Program-made: the position numbers and the translations under genes | Notes under the pieces: generated by a model | Seen by the model: the letters and a program-made list of their open reading frames with translations, nothing else | Databases searched by the model: none | Told to the model about the DNA's origin: nothing | Part shown: positions 8,807 through 17,101 of the stretch, piece after piece | How the letters are laid out: every line of letters begins with the position of its first letter | Numbering within the stretch: position 1 is the first letter of the stretch | Source of the DNA: DAIOEK01 sp963721445 | GTDB lineage: Bacteria; Chloroflexota; Anaerolineae; Anaerolineales; Anaerolineaceae | DNA length: 64,000 bases | Direction of reading: 5' to 3' | NCBI GenBank assembly: GCA_963721445.1 | Contig: CAVRIZ010000005.1 | Span: 558,001-622,000 of the forward strand

Positions 8807-10363
8807 TTATGGAACAAAGTGAGGAATAATCTCATCAATCAGCGCGATTACCTGCCAGTAGGCGGGAGGAGTATCCGTGCCACCGTTTACTGCTTTTACG
8901 GTCTTCACCTGGTCTCCATCTGAAACAGTCAGGAAGAATGTGTAACACTGCCCGCACGGTTCGTGTTCAGTAGAGTAAAGGGTATCTGTAAACCAACCCA
9001 GACTTTTGATCCCAGTGAGTAAATCTCCCACTTCAGAAGAGGTTGCCTGTTTCTCCAGTTTATTAACGCCTTCTTCTGCTGTGATTTTTCCATCGGGATA
9101 AATGGCATACAATTCGTCAACACAATTTGATCCGCCATTGTGTTCGTAGACAATGACCGCGCCAGACTCGATCAGTGCTGAGGCTTGGTCTTGCTGAAAA
9201 GGTTTTAAGATGCATTTCTTCGGTATATTCGGCATGAACGCATTCACCCCGGCCACAACCAGGAATACTCCTGCAATCACGCAGCCACTATAAACAAGTG
9301 ACTTGCGATTACGGCGAAGCAATACGTCAAAACCTTCTTTCTTCTTTTCTCCCCTACCAAACCTGACTTTTCGGGCTGCCAAAAAGCTCTGAATGCCAAT
9401 GAAAATAAGGGTAAGTGCGCCAACAACGATGTTGGTCCACCATGAACTCAGCCTTCCATTAAACTGGATCAGGGTTTGGGTCAGACCCAGAACAAGGACG
9501 CCAAACAGCGTGCCTAGAACATAGCCTGATCCTCCACTCAACATCGTTCCGCCCATCACTATCGCGGCAATGACAGTTAATTCAAAACCGGTTGCATATA
9601 ATCCATGCCCGGAACCCACATAAATATTCAATGTCAAGCCAGCCAATGCGGAGCAAAACCCAGCGAACGTGTAAACGAGAACCTTGGTTGAGTTAACTGG
9701 AAGACCCATTAATCGCGCAGATTGCTCATTTCCGCCGATAGCGTAAATTGTGCGGCCGAAACGCGTATAGTGGGCGATATATACCGCAAGCCCCAAAACC
9801 ACCAGGGAGACAATGACAAGGAGGGAGATGTATGCGCCTTCCTTCGCTATAGGATCGCTTAATCCAGGAATGAATATTTTTGTCTGGGAGAGGATTTTAT
9901 ATATACGGTTGTCAACGGCAATCGCGTCATCACTGATAAAGAAACATAATCCACGGGTAAACCATAGCCCAGCCAGGGTAGCAATAAATGGCTGCACTTT
10001 CATGTACGTGATAAATGCCCCAAGAATTGTACCCAGGGTCATGCCCATAAGGAGCATAAGAAGCATCACAACCCATGGATTCCAATCCGCCCGGATCAAA
10101 GCGGAAGCAGCGACTGTTGTCAAAGCCACCATGCCACTCACAGAAAGATCAATACCACCCGTAAGGATAACAAACGTCCCGCCGATTGCAGCGATGAGCA
10201 GAAATGGAGAGGTGCGGAACAGATTAAGGAATATCTGCGGGTCCCGCATACCCTTGTAAAAGCCCGCACCTATGGAATAGGCAATGACTAATAACACAGC
10301 CGTCGCAAAAACTGGGATGAATCTCCGGTTATTGGTGATAAAAGTGTTAATTCGTTGCTTCAT
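8807..10363 (-). CDS. yjfF: Sugar ABC transporter permease (YjfF-type) with C-terminal extra domain
   Basis: Second permease of the sugar importer, 518 aa. Residues 1 to about 335 are a standard BPD-transp-2 permease, with FVILTGGIDLSVSGMVAL and GSGYVLGTLFGVLVLG motifs. Known relatives are about 330 aa and end here. This protein continues with a basic linker (GRGEKKKEG), an extra hydrophobic segment (about residues 352-373), then about 130 polar residues. That tail has four Cys, including one pair in EHEPCGQCYTF, and the segment AVNGGTDTPPAYWQ. It resembles small secreted beta domains of the emfourin/DUF6438 kind, but this is my impression only. The start overlaps the preceding permease stop by 4 bp. 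Confidence 0.88.
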   Translation of the reverse strand: MKQRINTFITNNRRFIPVFATAVLLVIAYSIGAGFYKGMRDPQIFLNLFRTSPFLLIAAIGGTFVILTGGIDLSVSGMVALTTVAASALIRADWNPWVVMLLMLLMGMTLGTILGAFITYMKVQPFIATLAGLWFTRGLCFFISDDAIAVDNRIYKILSQTKIFIPGLSDPIAKEGAYISLLVIVSLVVLGLAVYIAHYTRFGRTIYAIGGNEQSARLMGLPVNSTKVLVYTFAGFCSALAGLTLNIYVGSGHGLYATGFELTVIAAIVMGGTMLSGGSGYVLGTLFGVLVLGLTQTLIQFNGRLSSWWTNIVVGALTLIFIGIQSFLAARKVRFGRGEKKKEGFDVLLRRNRKSLVYSGCVIAGVFLVVAGVNAFMPNIPKKCILKPFQQDQASALIESGAVIVYEHNGGSNCVDELYAIYPDGKITAEEGVNKLEKQATSSEVGDLLTGIKSLGWFTDTLYSTEHEPCGQCYTFFLTVSDGDQVKTVKAVNGGTDTPPAYWQVIALIDEIIPHFVP

Positions 10364-11445
10364 GGCTGGGCTACTTTCTTCTGCGTGGTAATTTTTCGGA
10401 ACAAGGTTTTAACCTGTTCCGAATACAGCAGGAGCACCAGGATAACCACCACACCCTTGACGGCCAAAACAGCGTTGGCCGGTACACCAATCGCATACAT
10501 GGATGTCGTGGTTGCTTGCATGACGAGCGCTCCGATAACGCTTGCCAATAGTGAGAAGCGGCCACCTGTCATCAGTGTTCCACCGATGACCACAGCCAGA
10601 ATGGCATCAAGTTCCAGCGCCCAACCAATATTGTTGGCATCCGATGTTTTTATATTCGCGCTAGCCAGAACACCAGCCATTCCAGCGAATAGTCCGCAAA
10701 GGGTATACGCTAATAACTTTATTTTTTTCTGATCAATGCCACTGAAGAAACTGGATCGCGCGTTCACACCCACAGACTCGATAAACAGCCCGATGGATGT
10801 TTTGCGCGTAAAAAACCAAAGAAGTGTAAATACCAGGATCACTATATACAATGGGATTGGCAGGATTGCCCATCCGTTTCCAATATAGGCATAAGGCTCG
10901 TAAAATATTTGGATCCTGATCCCGTTGGTGATTAATTGGGCGATACCACGCCCGGCGATCATAAGAATGAGAGTCCCAACCATTGGCTGAATTTTTGCAT
11001 AAGCCACCAGCAAGCCATTCCAAAAACCGCATAGGGCTGAAACGATCAGTGTCACAAGAAGCACCGCCCACAAGGGGGCGTACGTAAAATTGGGATCGTT
11101 GACCAGTTTTTGAAGGTTTTCAGGTAATTCCTTGGCCATCACGTAAGGGTTCATCATCAGAGCCGCAATGGATGCAGCGATTGCCATGACAGCTCCTACC
11201 GAGAGATCCACTCCTCCGGTGGCGATGACCAGCGTCATGCCAAGTGCCAGCAAGATAACAGTGGAGCCGCTTCGCAGGATGTCAATCACGTTCCCATAAA
11301 GATTTCCATCCCTGACCTCTATGGCAAAAAAACCGCGAACGAAAACAAGGTCAAAGATCATAACCAGCAGTAAGGCGAATATCGGAAAAAATAGCCTGCT
11401 CTCCGTGACCTTTCTCCATTCGAAAGAAGAGATGGGTGGTTTCAT
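10360..11445 (-). CDS. ytfT: Sugar ABC transporter permease (YtfT-type)
   Basis: First of two permeases of the importer, 361 aa, BPD-transp-2 (RbsC-like) family with about 8-10 membrane segments. The signature LALGMTLVIATGGVDLSVGAVMAI is the conserved loop of this group. The later stretch DAILAVVIGGTLMTGGRFSLLASVIGAL is also typical. Start and stop overlap by 4 bp with both neighbours (ATPase upstream, YjfF-type permease downstream), indicating translational coupling. It forms the membrane channel with the other permease. Confidence 0.92.
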   Translation of the reverse strand: MKPPISSFEWRKVTESRLFFPIFALLLVMIFDLVFVRGFFAIEVRDGNLYGNVIDILRSGSTVILLALGMTLVIATGGVDLSVGAVMAIAASIAALMMNPYVMAKELPENLQKLVNDPNFTYAPLWAVLLVTLIVSALCGFWNGLLVAYAKIQPMVGTLILMIAGRGIAQLITNGIRIQIFYEPYAYIGNGWAILPIPLYIVILVFTLLWFFTRKTSIGLFIESVGVNARSSFFSGIDQKKIKLLAYTLCGLFAGMAGVLASANIKTSDANNIGWALELDAILAVVIGGTLMTGGRFSLLASVIGALVMQATTTSMYAIGVPANAVLAVKGVVVILVLLLYSEQVKTLFRKITTQKKVAQP

Positions 11446-12965
11446 ATTCCTTCACTCCCTGCCATTGATTGCATAATCTGACGCTCGGTTACTTCACCGC
11501 TAAATTCAGTGATTTTATCTTTTTCCCTCAGAACAATGATGCGGTGACTTGTTCGTAACACTTCATCCAGTTCGGATGAAATAAACATGCATGACTTGCC
11601 TTCTTCGGCAAGCTCAAGCACGAGTTTTTGAATTTCGGCTTTCGTACCCACATCAATACCGCGTGTGGGTTCATCCAGAATTAGAAGACGAGGATTTGTA
11701 GCCAGCCAACGGGCAAGAATGACCTTTTGCTGGTTACCCCCGCTTAGATTTTTAACGAGTTGTTCAGCAGTTGGTGTCGCGATGTTTAACAATTTAATGT
11801 ACTTATCAGCGATTTCATTTTGTTCCGTATCGCTCAGGTATTTAAACCAACCGCGCCTGGCTTGCATCGCCAGGATGATATTTTCTCTCACGGTTAGATC
11901 CCCAAGTATCCCTTCCGCTTTTCGATCCTCCGGGCATAGGGCAATCCCGCGGTCGATTGACTTGAGAGGGGAGAATTCGCTTATATCTTTACCGTCCAAT
12001 GTGACAGTGCCGCTATCCGCGGTTTCAATGCCAAATAATAGTTGCGCCATTTCGGTCCGGCCAGAACCGAGTAATCCCGCCAGACCAACCACTTCTCCGG
12101 CATGCAACTCCAGGTCGAAAGGTTTGATGGAATCAGCCCGGCCAAGTCCCTTCGCATCAAGTAATGTCTTGTTCTGGATATGCTGGCTGCTTTCAAGCTT
12201 GAGCTTGGACATATCGTCAAGTTCATTTAATATCCGGCCGATCATTTTAGCGATCAACTCGAGGCGCGACAACGATTTTGTTTCATACGTTCCAACCAGG
12301 TTGCCGTTCCTGAGAACAGTAATTCGGTCTGCTACTTCATATACCTGGTCGAGAAAATGGGTGATGAAAATGATAGCCATTCCTTCACTTTTCAGTTTGC
12401 GCATTACACTGAAGAGTTGCTCAGTTTCATGAGTTGTGAGACTTGAAGTAGGCTCATCTAATATCAGAATACGGGCGGATGATATTTCGAGTGCCCGCGC
12501 GATGGCAGCCATCTGTTGAATCGCTACTGAATAGGAACCCAACATTTGAGTCACATCGATATCCACATCCAATTCCATGAGCAGTCTCTTTGCTTGTTTA
12601 TTCATGGAGGTCCAATCAATACTCCCGGATTTCATGGGAGCACGACCGATCATGATGTTTTCTGCCACGGTGAGATTAGGACAAAGGTTGACCTCTTGAT
12701 AAACGGTGCTGATCCCCAAGACTTGAGCGTGTTGAGGAGATTTGATAGAGATATCTTTCCCCTCAAGAGTTATCGTGCCCTTATCTGGATGCTCAACTCC
12801 GGTGAGAACTTTGATTAAAGTCGACTTACCCGCTCCATTTTCTCCCAACAGCGCATGGATTTCTCCCTTCGCAAGGGAAAAATTCACGTTATCCAGTGCA
12901 TGGACACCCGGAAAGGACTTATCGATCCCCGTCATTCGTAGGATTTCTTTGTCAGATTCTGCCAT
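11442..12965 (-). CDS. ytfR: Sugar ABC transporter ATP-binding protein (YtfR-type, tandem ATPase)
   Basis: Energises sugar uptake. About 507 aa with two ABC domains, like RbsA/MglA/YtfR. The first domain has Walker A GENGAGKST, signature region SVAIQQMAAIARAL and Walker B LILDEPTSSL. The second has a degenerate Walker A (GLLGSGRTEMAQ), signature NLSGGNQQKVILARWL and LLILDEPTRGIDVG, as usual for the family. The frame opens at 12992, but the ATG at 12965 (MAESDKEILRMTG) has AGAGG 7 nt upstream while the first ATG has none, so I use 12965. A hairpin separates it from the upstream binding-protein gene. Confidence 0.93.
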   Translation of the reverse strand: MAESDKEILRMTGIDKSFPGVHALDNVNFSLAKGEIHALLGENGAGKSTLIKVLTGVEHPDKGTITLEGKDISIKSPQHAQVLGISTVYQEVNLCPNLTVAENIMIGRAPMKSGSIDWTSMNKQAKRLLMELDVDIDVTQMLGSYSVAIQQMAAIARALEISSARILILDEPTSSLTTHETEQLFSVMRKLKSEGMAIIFITHFLDQVYEVADRITVLRNGNLVGTYETKSLSRLELIAKMIGRILNELDDMSKLKLESSQHIQNKTLLDAKGLGRADSIKPFDLELHAGEVVGLAGLLGSGRTEMAQLLFGIETADSGTVTLDGKDISEFSPLKSIDRGIALCPEDRKAEGILGDLTVRENIILAMQARRGWFKYLSDTEQNEIADKYIKLLNIATPTAEQLVKNLSGGNQQKVILARWLATNPRLLILDEPTRGIDVGTKAEIQKLVLELAEEGKSCMFISSELDEVLRTSHRIIVLREKDKITEFSGEVTERQIMQSMAGSEGI

Positions 12966-13018
12966 ATACTGCCTCTGCACAGACTTAATCATCCACTTAT
13001 TATTTTGGGAGGTTAGGT

Positions 13019-13044
13019 GAGAAGCGGCGCTAACGCCGCTTCTC
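13019..13044 (-). terminator. Intercistronic hairpin after the sugar-binding protein gene
   Basis: A perfect 11-bp stem GAGAAGCGGCG (13019-13029) and CGCCGCTTCTC (13034-13044) with a 4-nt loop, between the binding-protein stop (13111) and the ATPase start. There is no U tract, so it is more likely a 3' mRNA-stabilising or partial-termination hairpin that lets the binding protein be made in excess over the membrane components. Confidence 0.7.
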
Positions 13045-13110
13045 TAGTAGATAACCATTTTCACTGATTGGTTTATTACTCCCCGGTTAGCCAGGTTTTG
13101 GATTCAAAAT

Positions 13111-14115
13111 CTAGTATGTCCGGCTGGGGAAAATCGCTTCAGCATCTTTCTGGTAGAAAATACCTTCCTGTGAAGGAATCCATGCGGGTAGTTTTTCACC
13201 ATTGAGTGCCTTCAAAGCGGCTTCAAATGTTTGTGGTGCCAGGAGGGGATTGCACTCTAGGACTGTATTAATCTCTCCAGCAATCATTCCCTTGAATGCG
13301 CCAGCGGTCCCATCCACCGTGATGATCTTGATGTCGACAGCGGGTTTAAGGCCAGCTTCTTTGATGGCCAATGCGGCGCCGAGACCCATTTCGTCATTCT
13401 GCGCAAACACACCCTGGATATCAGGATCCTTCTTGAGGAAGGCAGCCATTACGTCTTTTCCTTCAGTAGCGCTCCAGTTCGCGGTCTGGGACTGGGTAAT
13501 GTTGATACCACACTCGGTCATGGTTTCGCGGAAACCAACACCACGATCTTTCGCTGCGGATGAACCTACATTTCCGACCAGTTCGACGACATTTTTCTTC
13601 GGGCTGTCTTTCAGCAAGACACACATTTCTTTGCCGGCGTTCTGGCCTTCCAGCGCAAAGTCTGCGCCAATGTAAGTTGCGTATAGATCACTTGCGGCAT
13701 CAATACGGCGATCTTCAATCACAACGGTTTTCCCGGCGGCTTTTGCTTCCTTAAGTACATCATCCCAACCGGTGGTTTCGAGTGCGGCGAGGACAATTAC
13801 ATTGACTTCTGGATCGGCGATGAAATTACGGAAAGCAGAGACCTGATTCTCGAGTTTGTTCTGGGCATCATAGAATTTCAAGTTGACTCCCAATTTGGTG
13901 GCAGTCTCTTTAAATGAAGCTGTGTTGGCTGCGCGCCATCCACCTTCAGAACCAGTTTGGATAAAACCAACCGTCATATCTGCATAGGTGTAAACCTTGG
14001 CAGCAGGAGCGGCGGTCGCAGCGGGCGCAGCAGGAGCGGCGGGAGCTGCAGGAGCGCACGCGCCCAATATCATCGATGCAGCTACGAGCAAAGCAAATAA
14101 TTTTACTAGTTTCAT
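13111..14115 (-). CDS. ytfQ: Sugar ABC transporter substrate-binding lipoprotein (YtfQ-type)
   Basis: Captures the sugar outside the membrane. 334 aa, with lipobox ILGAC at about residues 16-20, an Ala/Pro linker to about residue 40, then a peripla-BP-4 domain. MTVGFIQTGSEGGWRAANT and TTGWDDVLKEAKAAGK closely resemble the E. coli galactofuranose-binding protein YtfQ. With araBDA in the same operon, L-arabinose (possibly the furanose form) is the likely ligand; this is inference. AAAGGAG lies before the ATG. A structured leader precedes it (see 14224-14265). Confidence 0.92.
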   Translation of the reverse strand: MKLVKLFALLVAASMILGACAPAAPAAPAAPAATAAPAAKVYTYADMTVGFIQTGSEGGWRAANTASFKETATKLGVNLKFYDAQNKLENQVSAFRNFIADPEVNVIVLAALETTGWDDVLKEAKAAGKTVVIEDRRIDAASDLYATYIGADFALEGQNAGKEMCVLLKDSPKKNVVELVGNVGSSAAKDRGVGFRETMTECGINITQSQTANWSATEGKDVMAAFLKKDPDIQGVFAQNDEMGLGAALAIKEAGLKPAVDIKIITVDGTAGAFKGMIAGEINTVLECNPLLAPQTFEAALKALNGEKLPAWIPSQEGIFYQKDAEAIFPSRTY

Positions 14116-14223
14116 GTCGTTCTCTCCTTTTGACAGTTCTTATTTCTCCTCGCGGAGTTGTTGATACGGTATAATCGCTTCAGCGAGTCGTTTTCCTAGC
14201 GATAGGAGTAACGCGTTCGCCTT

Positions 14224-14265
14224 GAAGTGCTTGCTAAGGGACTCCAATCACTAGGCAGGCACTTC
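14224..14265 (-). promoter_or_regulatory. Leader hairpin between lacI and the binding-protein gene
   Basis: GAAGTGCTTGC (14224-14234) pairs with GCAGGCACTTC (14255-14265) over 11 bp with one wobble position. A second small palindrome, TCGCTTCAGCGA, lies near 14174-14185. Just upstream, right after the lacI stop, is the strong ribosome-site sequence AAGGAGGTGA (14294-14303) without a start codon at normal distance. Function is unknown; it may protect the mRNA or regulate read-through. Confidence 0.4.
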
Positions 14266-14303
14266 GCTTTATTAGCCTCACTCTCAGTTCAAATCACCTC
14301 CTT

Positions 14304-15356
14304 TTATTTCCTGATCCGTACATTCAATGAACTTTCGCGCTCAACTAATGCGGGTGTCAACATGATGTTGGCGGGTTCACGTACCTCCTGTTCCAATTCA
14401 CCTGACTCAATTATTTTGACCACTTCTTCGACGGCCATTTTTCCCATTTCGTATTGTTCCGATTGGATGGTCGTCAATGGAGGACAAAAATAGGCTGATT
14501 CAGGGATATTATCAAAACCGACAATACCGAGATCTTCGGGGATTCGGAGATTCTTCTGACAGGCGATCTGGATGACGCTCAACGCCATCTGGTCATTGGC
14601 GACAAAGACCGCATCCATATCTGGATATTGTTTAAACAGCTTCTCAATCGCAGCGGCTCCACTGGCAGAAGACCAGTTCCCTTCAGCCCAATGTGAATCA
14701 AGGATTTGGATTCCCTCTTCCTTCAACGCATCTTTCCAGGCTGCCATCCGTTGGCGTGATTCCCACCAGTCCAACGGACCAGAAATATGACCAATGTGAC
14801 GGTATCCTTGTTCGAGCAGATGCCCCATGGCCAACCGCCCGCCTTTGTAATTATCGATGGATACTACAGGGATCTGATCGCGAGGCTCCATGGTGAGGAA
14901 AACAATGGGAATCTCGAGATCTGGTAGAGTGCTATTCAGCCATTCCCGATTTTCACCCACCTCCGGAACGGCCCAGATAATACCATCTGCATGACGGGAA
15001 GAGAATTCCTGCAATATGGGCAATACATGGTTAGCGTTAAAGCTGGGCAATTCTTTTAAAAGCAGGGAATAGCCAAGTTCTTCGGCCGCATTAGTAATGC
15101 CGCTTAATGTGCGCGAAGGACCAGTGTATTTTAAACCAGCCGTAACAACACCCAGTGTGTAACTGCGTTGTTGGATGAGGCTGCGCGCCAGGGCGCTGGG
15201 CTGGTATCCCATTTCTTCTACAATTTTTTGGACTCGTTCGCGAGTTTCCGGAGAGACATCGGGGCGATCATTCATCACACGGGAGACCGTCTGTGTGGAT
15301 ACTCCGGCTGATGATGCGACCTGCTTGATGGTGGGGCGTTTGTGCTTGATTACCAT
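14304..15356 (-). CDS. LacI-family transcriptional regulator of the arabinose operon
   Basis: DNA-binding repressor, 350 aa. The N-terminal helix-turn-helix with hinge is typical: TIKQVASSAGVSTQTVSRVMNDRPDVSPETRERV at about residues 9-42. It is followed by a periplasmic-binding-type sensor domain from about residue 60 (TLGVVTAGLKYTGP, ADGIIWAVPEV, DAVFVANDQMAL). It heads the operon of sugar importer, dehydrogenase and araBDA, so arabinose or a derivative is the probable inducer. A consensus promoter with a 12-bp palindrome at the expected start site lies directly upstream, indicating autoregulation. The ribosome site is weak. Confidence 0.93.
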   Translation of the reverse strand: MVIKHKRPTIKQVASSAGVSTQTVSRVMNDRPDVSPETRERVQKIVEEMGYQPSALARSLIQQRSYTLGVVTAGLKYTGPSRTLSGITNAAEELGYSLLLKELPSFNANHVLPILQEFSSRHADGIIWAVPEVGENREWLNSTLPDLEIPIVFLTMEPRDQIPVVSIDNYKGGRLAMGHLLEQGYRHIGHISGPLDWWESRQRMAAWKDALKEEGIQILDSHWAEGNWSSASGAAAIEKLFKQYPDMDAVFVANDQMALSVIQIACQKNLRIPEDLGIVGFDNIPESAYFCPPLTTIQSEQYEMGKMAVEEVVKIIESGELEQEVREPANIMLTPALVERESSLNVRIRK

Positions 15357-15358
15357 AT

Positions 15359-15394
15359 GTTATCGTTCCCGTTATCGTTCCCGTTATCGATAAC
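15359..15394 (-). promoter_or_regulatory. Operator region: triple 12-bp repeat ending in a perfect palindrome
   Basis: Two copies of GTTATCGTTCCC (15359-15370, 15371-15382) run directly into GTTATCGATAAC (15383-15394), a perfect 12-bp palindrome with the CG centre typical of LacI-family operators. The palindrome abuts the -10 element of the lacI promoter, where a repressor would cover the transcription start. The repeats extend to 2 bp before the ATG, so they also lie in the very short 5' leader. Confidence 0.8.
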
Positions 15395-15423
15395 ACTTTA
15401 GCACGCGAATCAAGAAGAGTCAA
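15395..15423 (-). promoter_or_regulatory. Sigma70-type promoter of the lacI-arabinose operon
   Basis: On the minus strand TTGACT (15418-15423) is separated by exactly 17 bp from TAAAGT (15395-15400). The palindromic operator GTTATCGATAAC follows immediately. Transcription would start within or just after the palindrome. Confidence 0.75.
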
Positions 15424-15535
15424 TAGGTTTTAAGACGAATTTTAGGTGAATGTCAGAATCGATACCAATCTACCTTTAGGCAGATGGAATTGGGCGTGAT
15501 TAAGGGTACTTTTGTTAATTGTGGAGGTGGACTTT

Positions 15536-15751
15536 TTACCTTCGCGATGGATTAATTTTCTTGAAATCAATATATCCATTTTGAACATCTACAGAAATCA
15601 ACTCTACTCGAATCCTGTCACCGACGTCGATTCCCCCATACCCTTCGACAACTTTTCCCTCAACTGGTTCGGTGAGTAACCTGACCCAGGTGCCTTTTTC
15701 TGATGCACCCGTTACAATGGAATCAAATGACTCGCCAATTCTCAGATTCGA
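15536..15751 (-). pseudogene. Frame-displaced S1/OB tail of the RNB exonuclease
   Basis: The minus strand here encodes about 70 residues beginning SNLRIGESFDSIVTGASEKG and ending IDFKKINPSRR before a stop at 15536-15538. This is the C-terminal S1-like RNA-binding domain expected for the nuclease gene next to it, but in the +1 frame. The switch would occur around the TTATTC at 15750-15755. It is most likely part of the same gene, separated by a single-base insertion. Confidence 0.7.
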
Positions 15752-17054
15752 ATAACAGAGCAGCCGCGGATTTTCCGACTTGCCGCTCTACCTTGTTGGC
15801 AGCGTCTTCCGCTTCCGTGCAATGTCTGGCAAGGCTATCCAATTCATCCATCTGGTAGGGGACAGGTTTGCCCTCCAATGCCGCCAATAGCAACCGTTGG
15901 GTGATCAGGTCAGGGTAACGGCGATTCGGTGCGGTTGAGTGGGCGTAATCTTTAACTGCCAGACCAAAGTGACCTGGAATATTCCCATCGGAAGTCTCCG
16001 CCACATATTCGCCGGCGCCAAGCAGTTTGATGATCGCCAGGGACAAGTCCGGAAAACGGATCGGGTCAGCAGCTCTTTGTCTTACCAGGAAATCTTCAAG
16101 GGCTTTTGAATCGGGATTGGATGGTAGATTTTGACCCAGGTCGGAAGCTATCTGCACTATTCGCTCCCATCGTTTCGGTATTCGAACCACCCGTCGGATG
16201 GATGGAAATTTCGAATTCGAGAGATATCTGGCAGTGACACCATTGGCAGCGATCATAAAGTTTTCAATAATGGCTTTAGCACGATTCTTCTCTTCCAGTT
16301 CCAGCGCTCGAATTTGATCGCCATCAAATACCGGTTTGGCCTCAATTGTCTCCAGACTTAAAGCACCCTGGGCATGCCTGAGGTTCTTCATACGCTCTGC
16401 TACCCTATCTTGCAACTGTATATTTTCGGCAAGCCCTTTTACGCTATCAATCTCCTCGGGGATGGGGGCAAGTTTATCCAACCAGGCAGCTACGCTATTG
16501 TAGGCAAGTTTTGCATAATTATGAACCCATGCCATGTAGATCGTTGAATCAGCCAGTTCACCATTGGAATCCAGGCGCATTTCAACCACGATGGATAAGC
16601 GGTCTTCATTAAAATTTAAAGATGTTAGATCAGTCGACACTTTTTCAGGCAGCATCGGAAAGATCTCGGCAGCCGTATATACCGAAGTGGTATTCGTTCG
16701 GGCGTGCTGATCAATGGCTGAGCCATTTCGTATGGTAGACGCCACATCGGATATGGCAACAAAAATTTTTACTTCCCCCGTTGGCATTTGTTCTGCGACG
16801 GTTAATTGATCAAGGTCTCTAGAGTCATCGTTATCAATCGATGCCCATAACAGGTGACGTAAGTCCCGTGCGGGAGGGAAATCCTGGGTAAAGCTCCCAT
16901 CCTTCATGACAGGGATCCGAAGTAATTCAAGTTCAGCCAATGCTTCGGTTGAAAAATCGGGAAGGAGTCCTCTGGCAAGCATTGCCCTTCGGGCAATGTC
17001 TTGCAGAATTGCCCGGTGTTGCAAATAATTCTGATTCAACAATATGTCATCCAT
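15723..17054 (-). CDS. RNB-domain exoribonuclease (RNase II/R family), frameshifted at its end
   Basis: A 3'-5' exoribonuclease for RNA turnover, 443 aa in this frame. The RNB domain is clear: SIDNDDSRDLDQL carries the clustered catalytic Asp residues, with VFVAISDVA-like FVAISDVAS and the signature DYAHSTAPNRRYPDLITQR near residue 385. It lacks the N-terminal cold-shock domains of RNase R, like other short bacterial versions. The frame stops at LLFESENWRVI, where homologues continue into an S1 domain, which is found one base out of frame. The ATG at 17054 is preferred over the TTG at 17063; neither has a strong ribosome site. Confidence 0.85.
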   Translation of the reverse strand: MDDILLNQNYLQHRAILQDIARRAMLARGLLPDFSTEALAELELLRIPVMKDGSFTQDFPPARDLRHLLWASIDNDDSRDLDQLTVAEQMPTGEVKIFVAISDVASTIRNGSAIDQHARTNTTSVYTAAEIFPMLPEKVSTDLTSLNFNEDRLSIVVEMRLDSNGELADSTIYMAWVHNYAKLAYNSVAAWLDKLAPIPEEIDSVKGLAENIQLQDRVAERMKNLRHAQGALSLETIEAKPVFDGDQIRALELEEKNRAKAIIENFMIAANGVTARYLSNSKFPSIRRVVRIPKRWERIVQIASDLGQNLPSNPDSKALEDFLVRQRAADPIRFPDLSLAIIKLLGAGEYVAETSDGNIPGHFGLAVKDYAHSTAPNRRYPDLITQRLLLAALEGKPVPYQMDELDSLARHCTEAEDAANKVERQVGKSAAALLFESENWRVI

Positions 17055-17101
17055 ATCAGCCAATTTAGTTTATTGATAAATTATTGCACAAAAATTTCAT
17101 A

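Noticed and set aside
11665..12432. 255-aa plus-strand open frame opposite the sugar ABC ATPase
   Set aside because: Mirror of a conserved tandem ATPase gene; composition follows the complementary strand.
15359..15394. Direct 12-bp repeats considered as a CRISPR or tandem-repeat locus
   Set aside because: Only three units without spacers, placed exactly at a promoter and before a LacI-family gene; an operator fits better.
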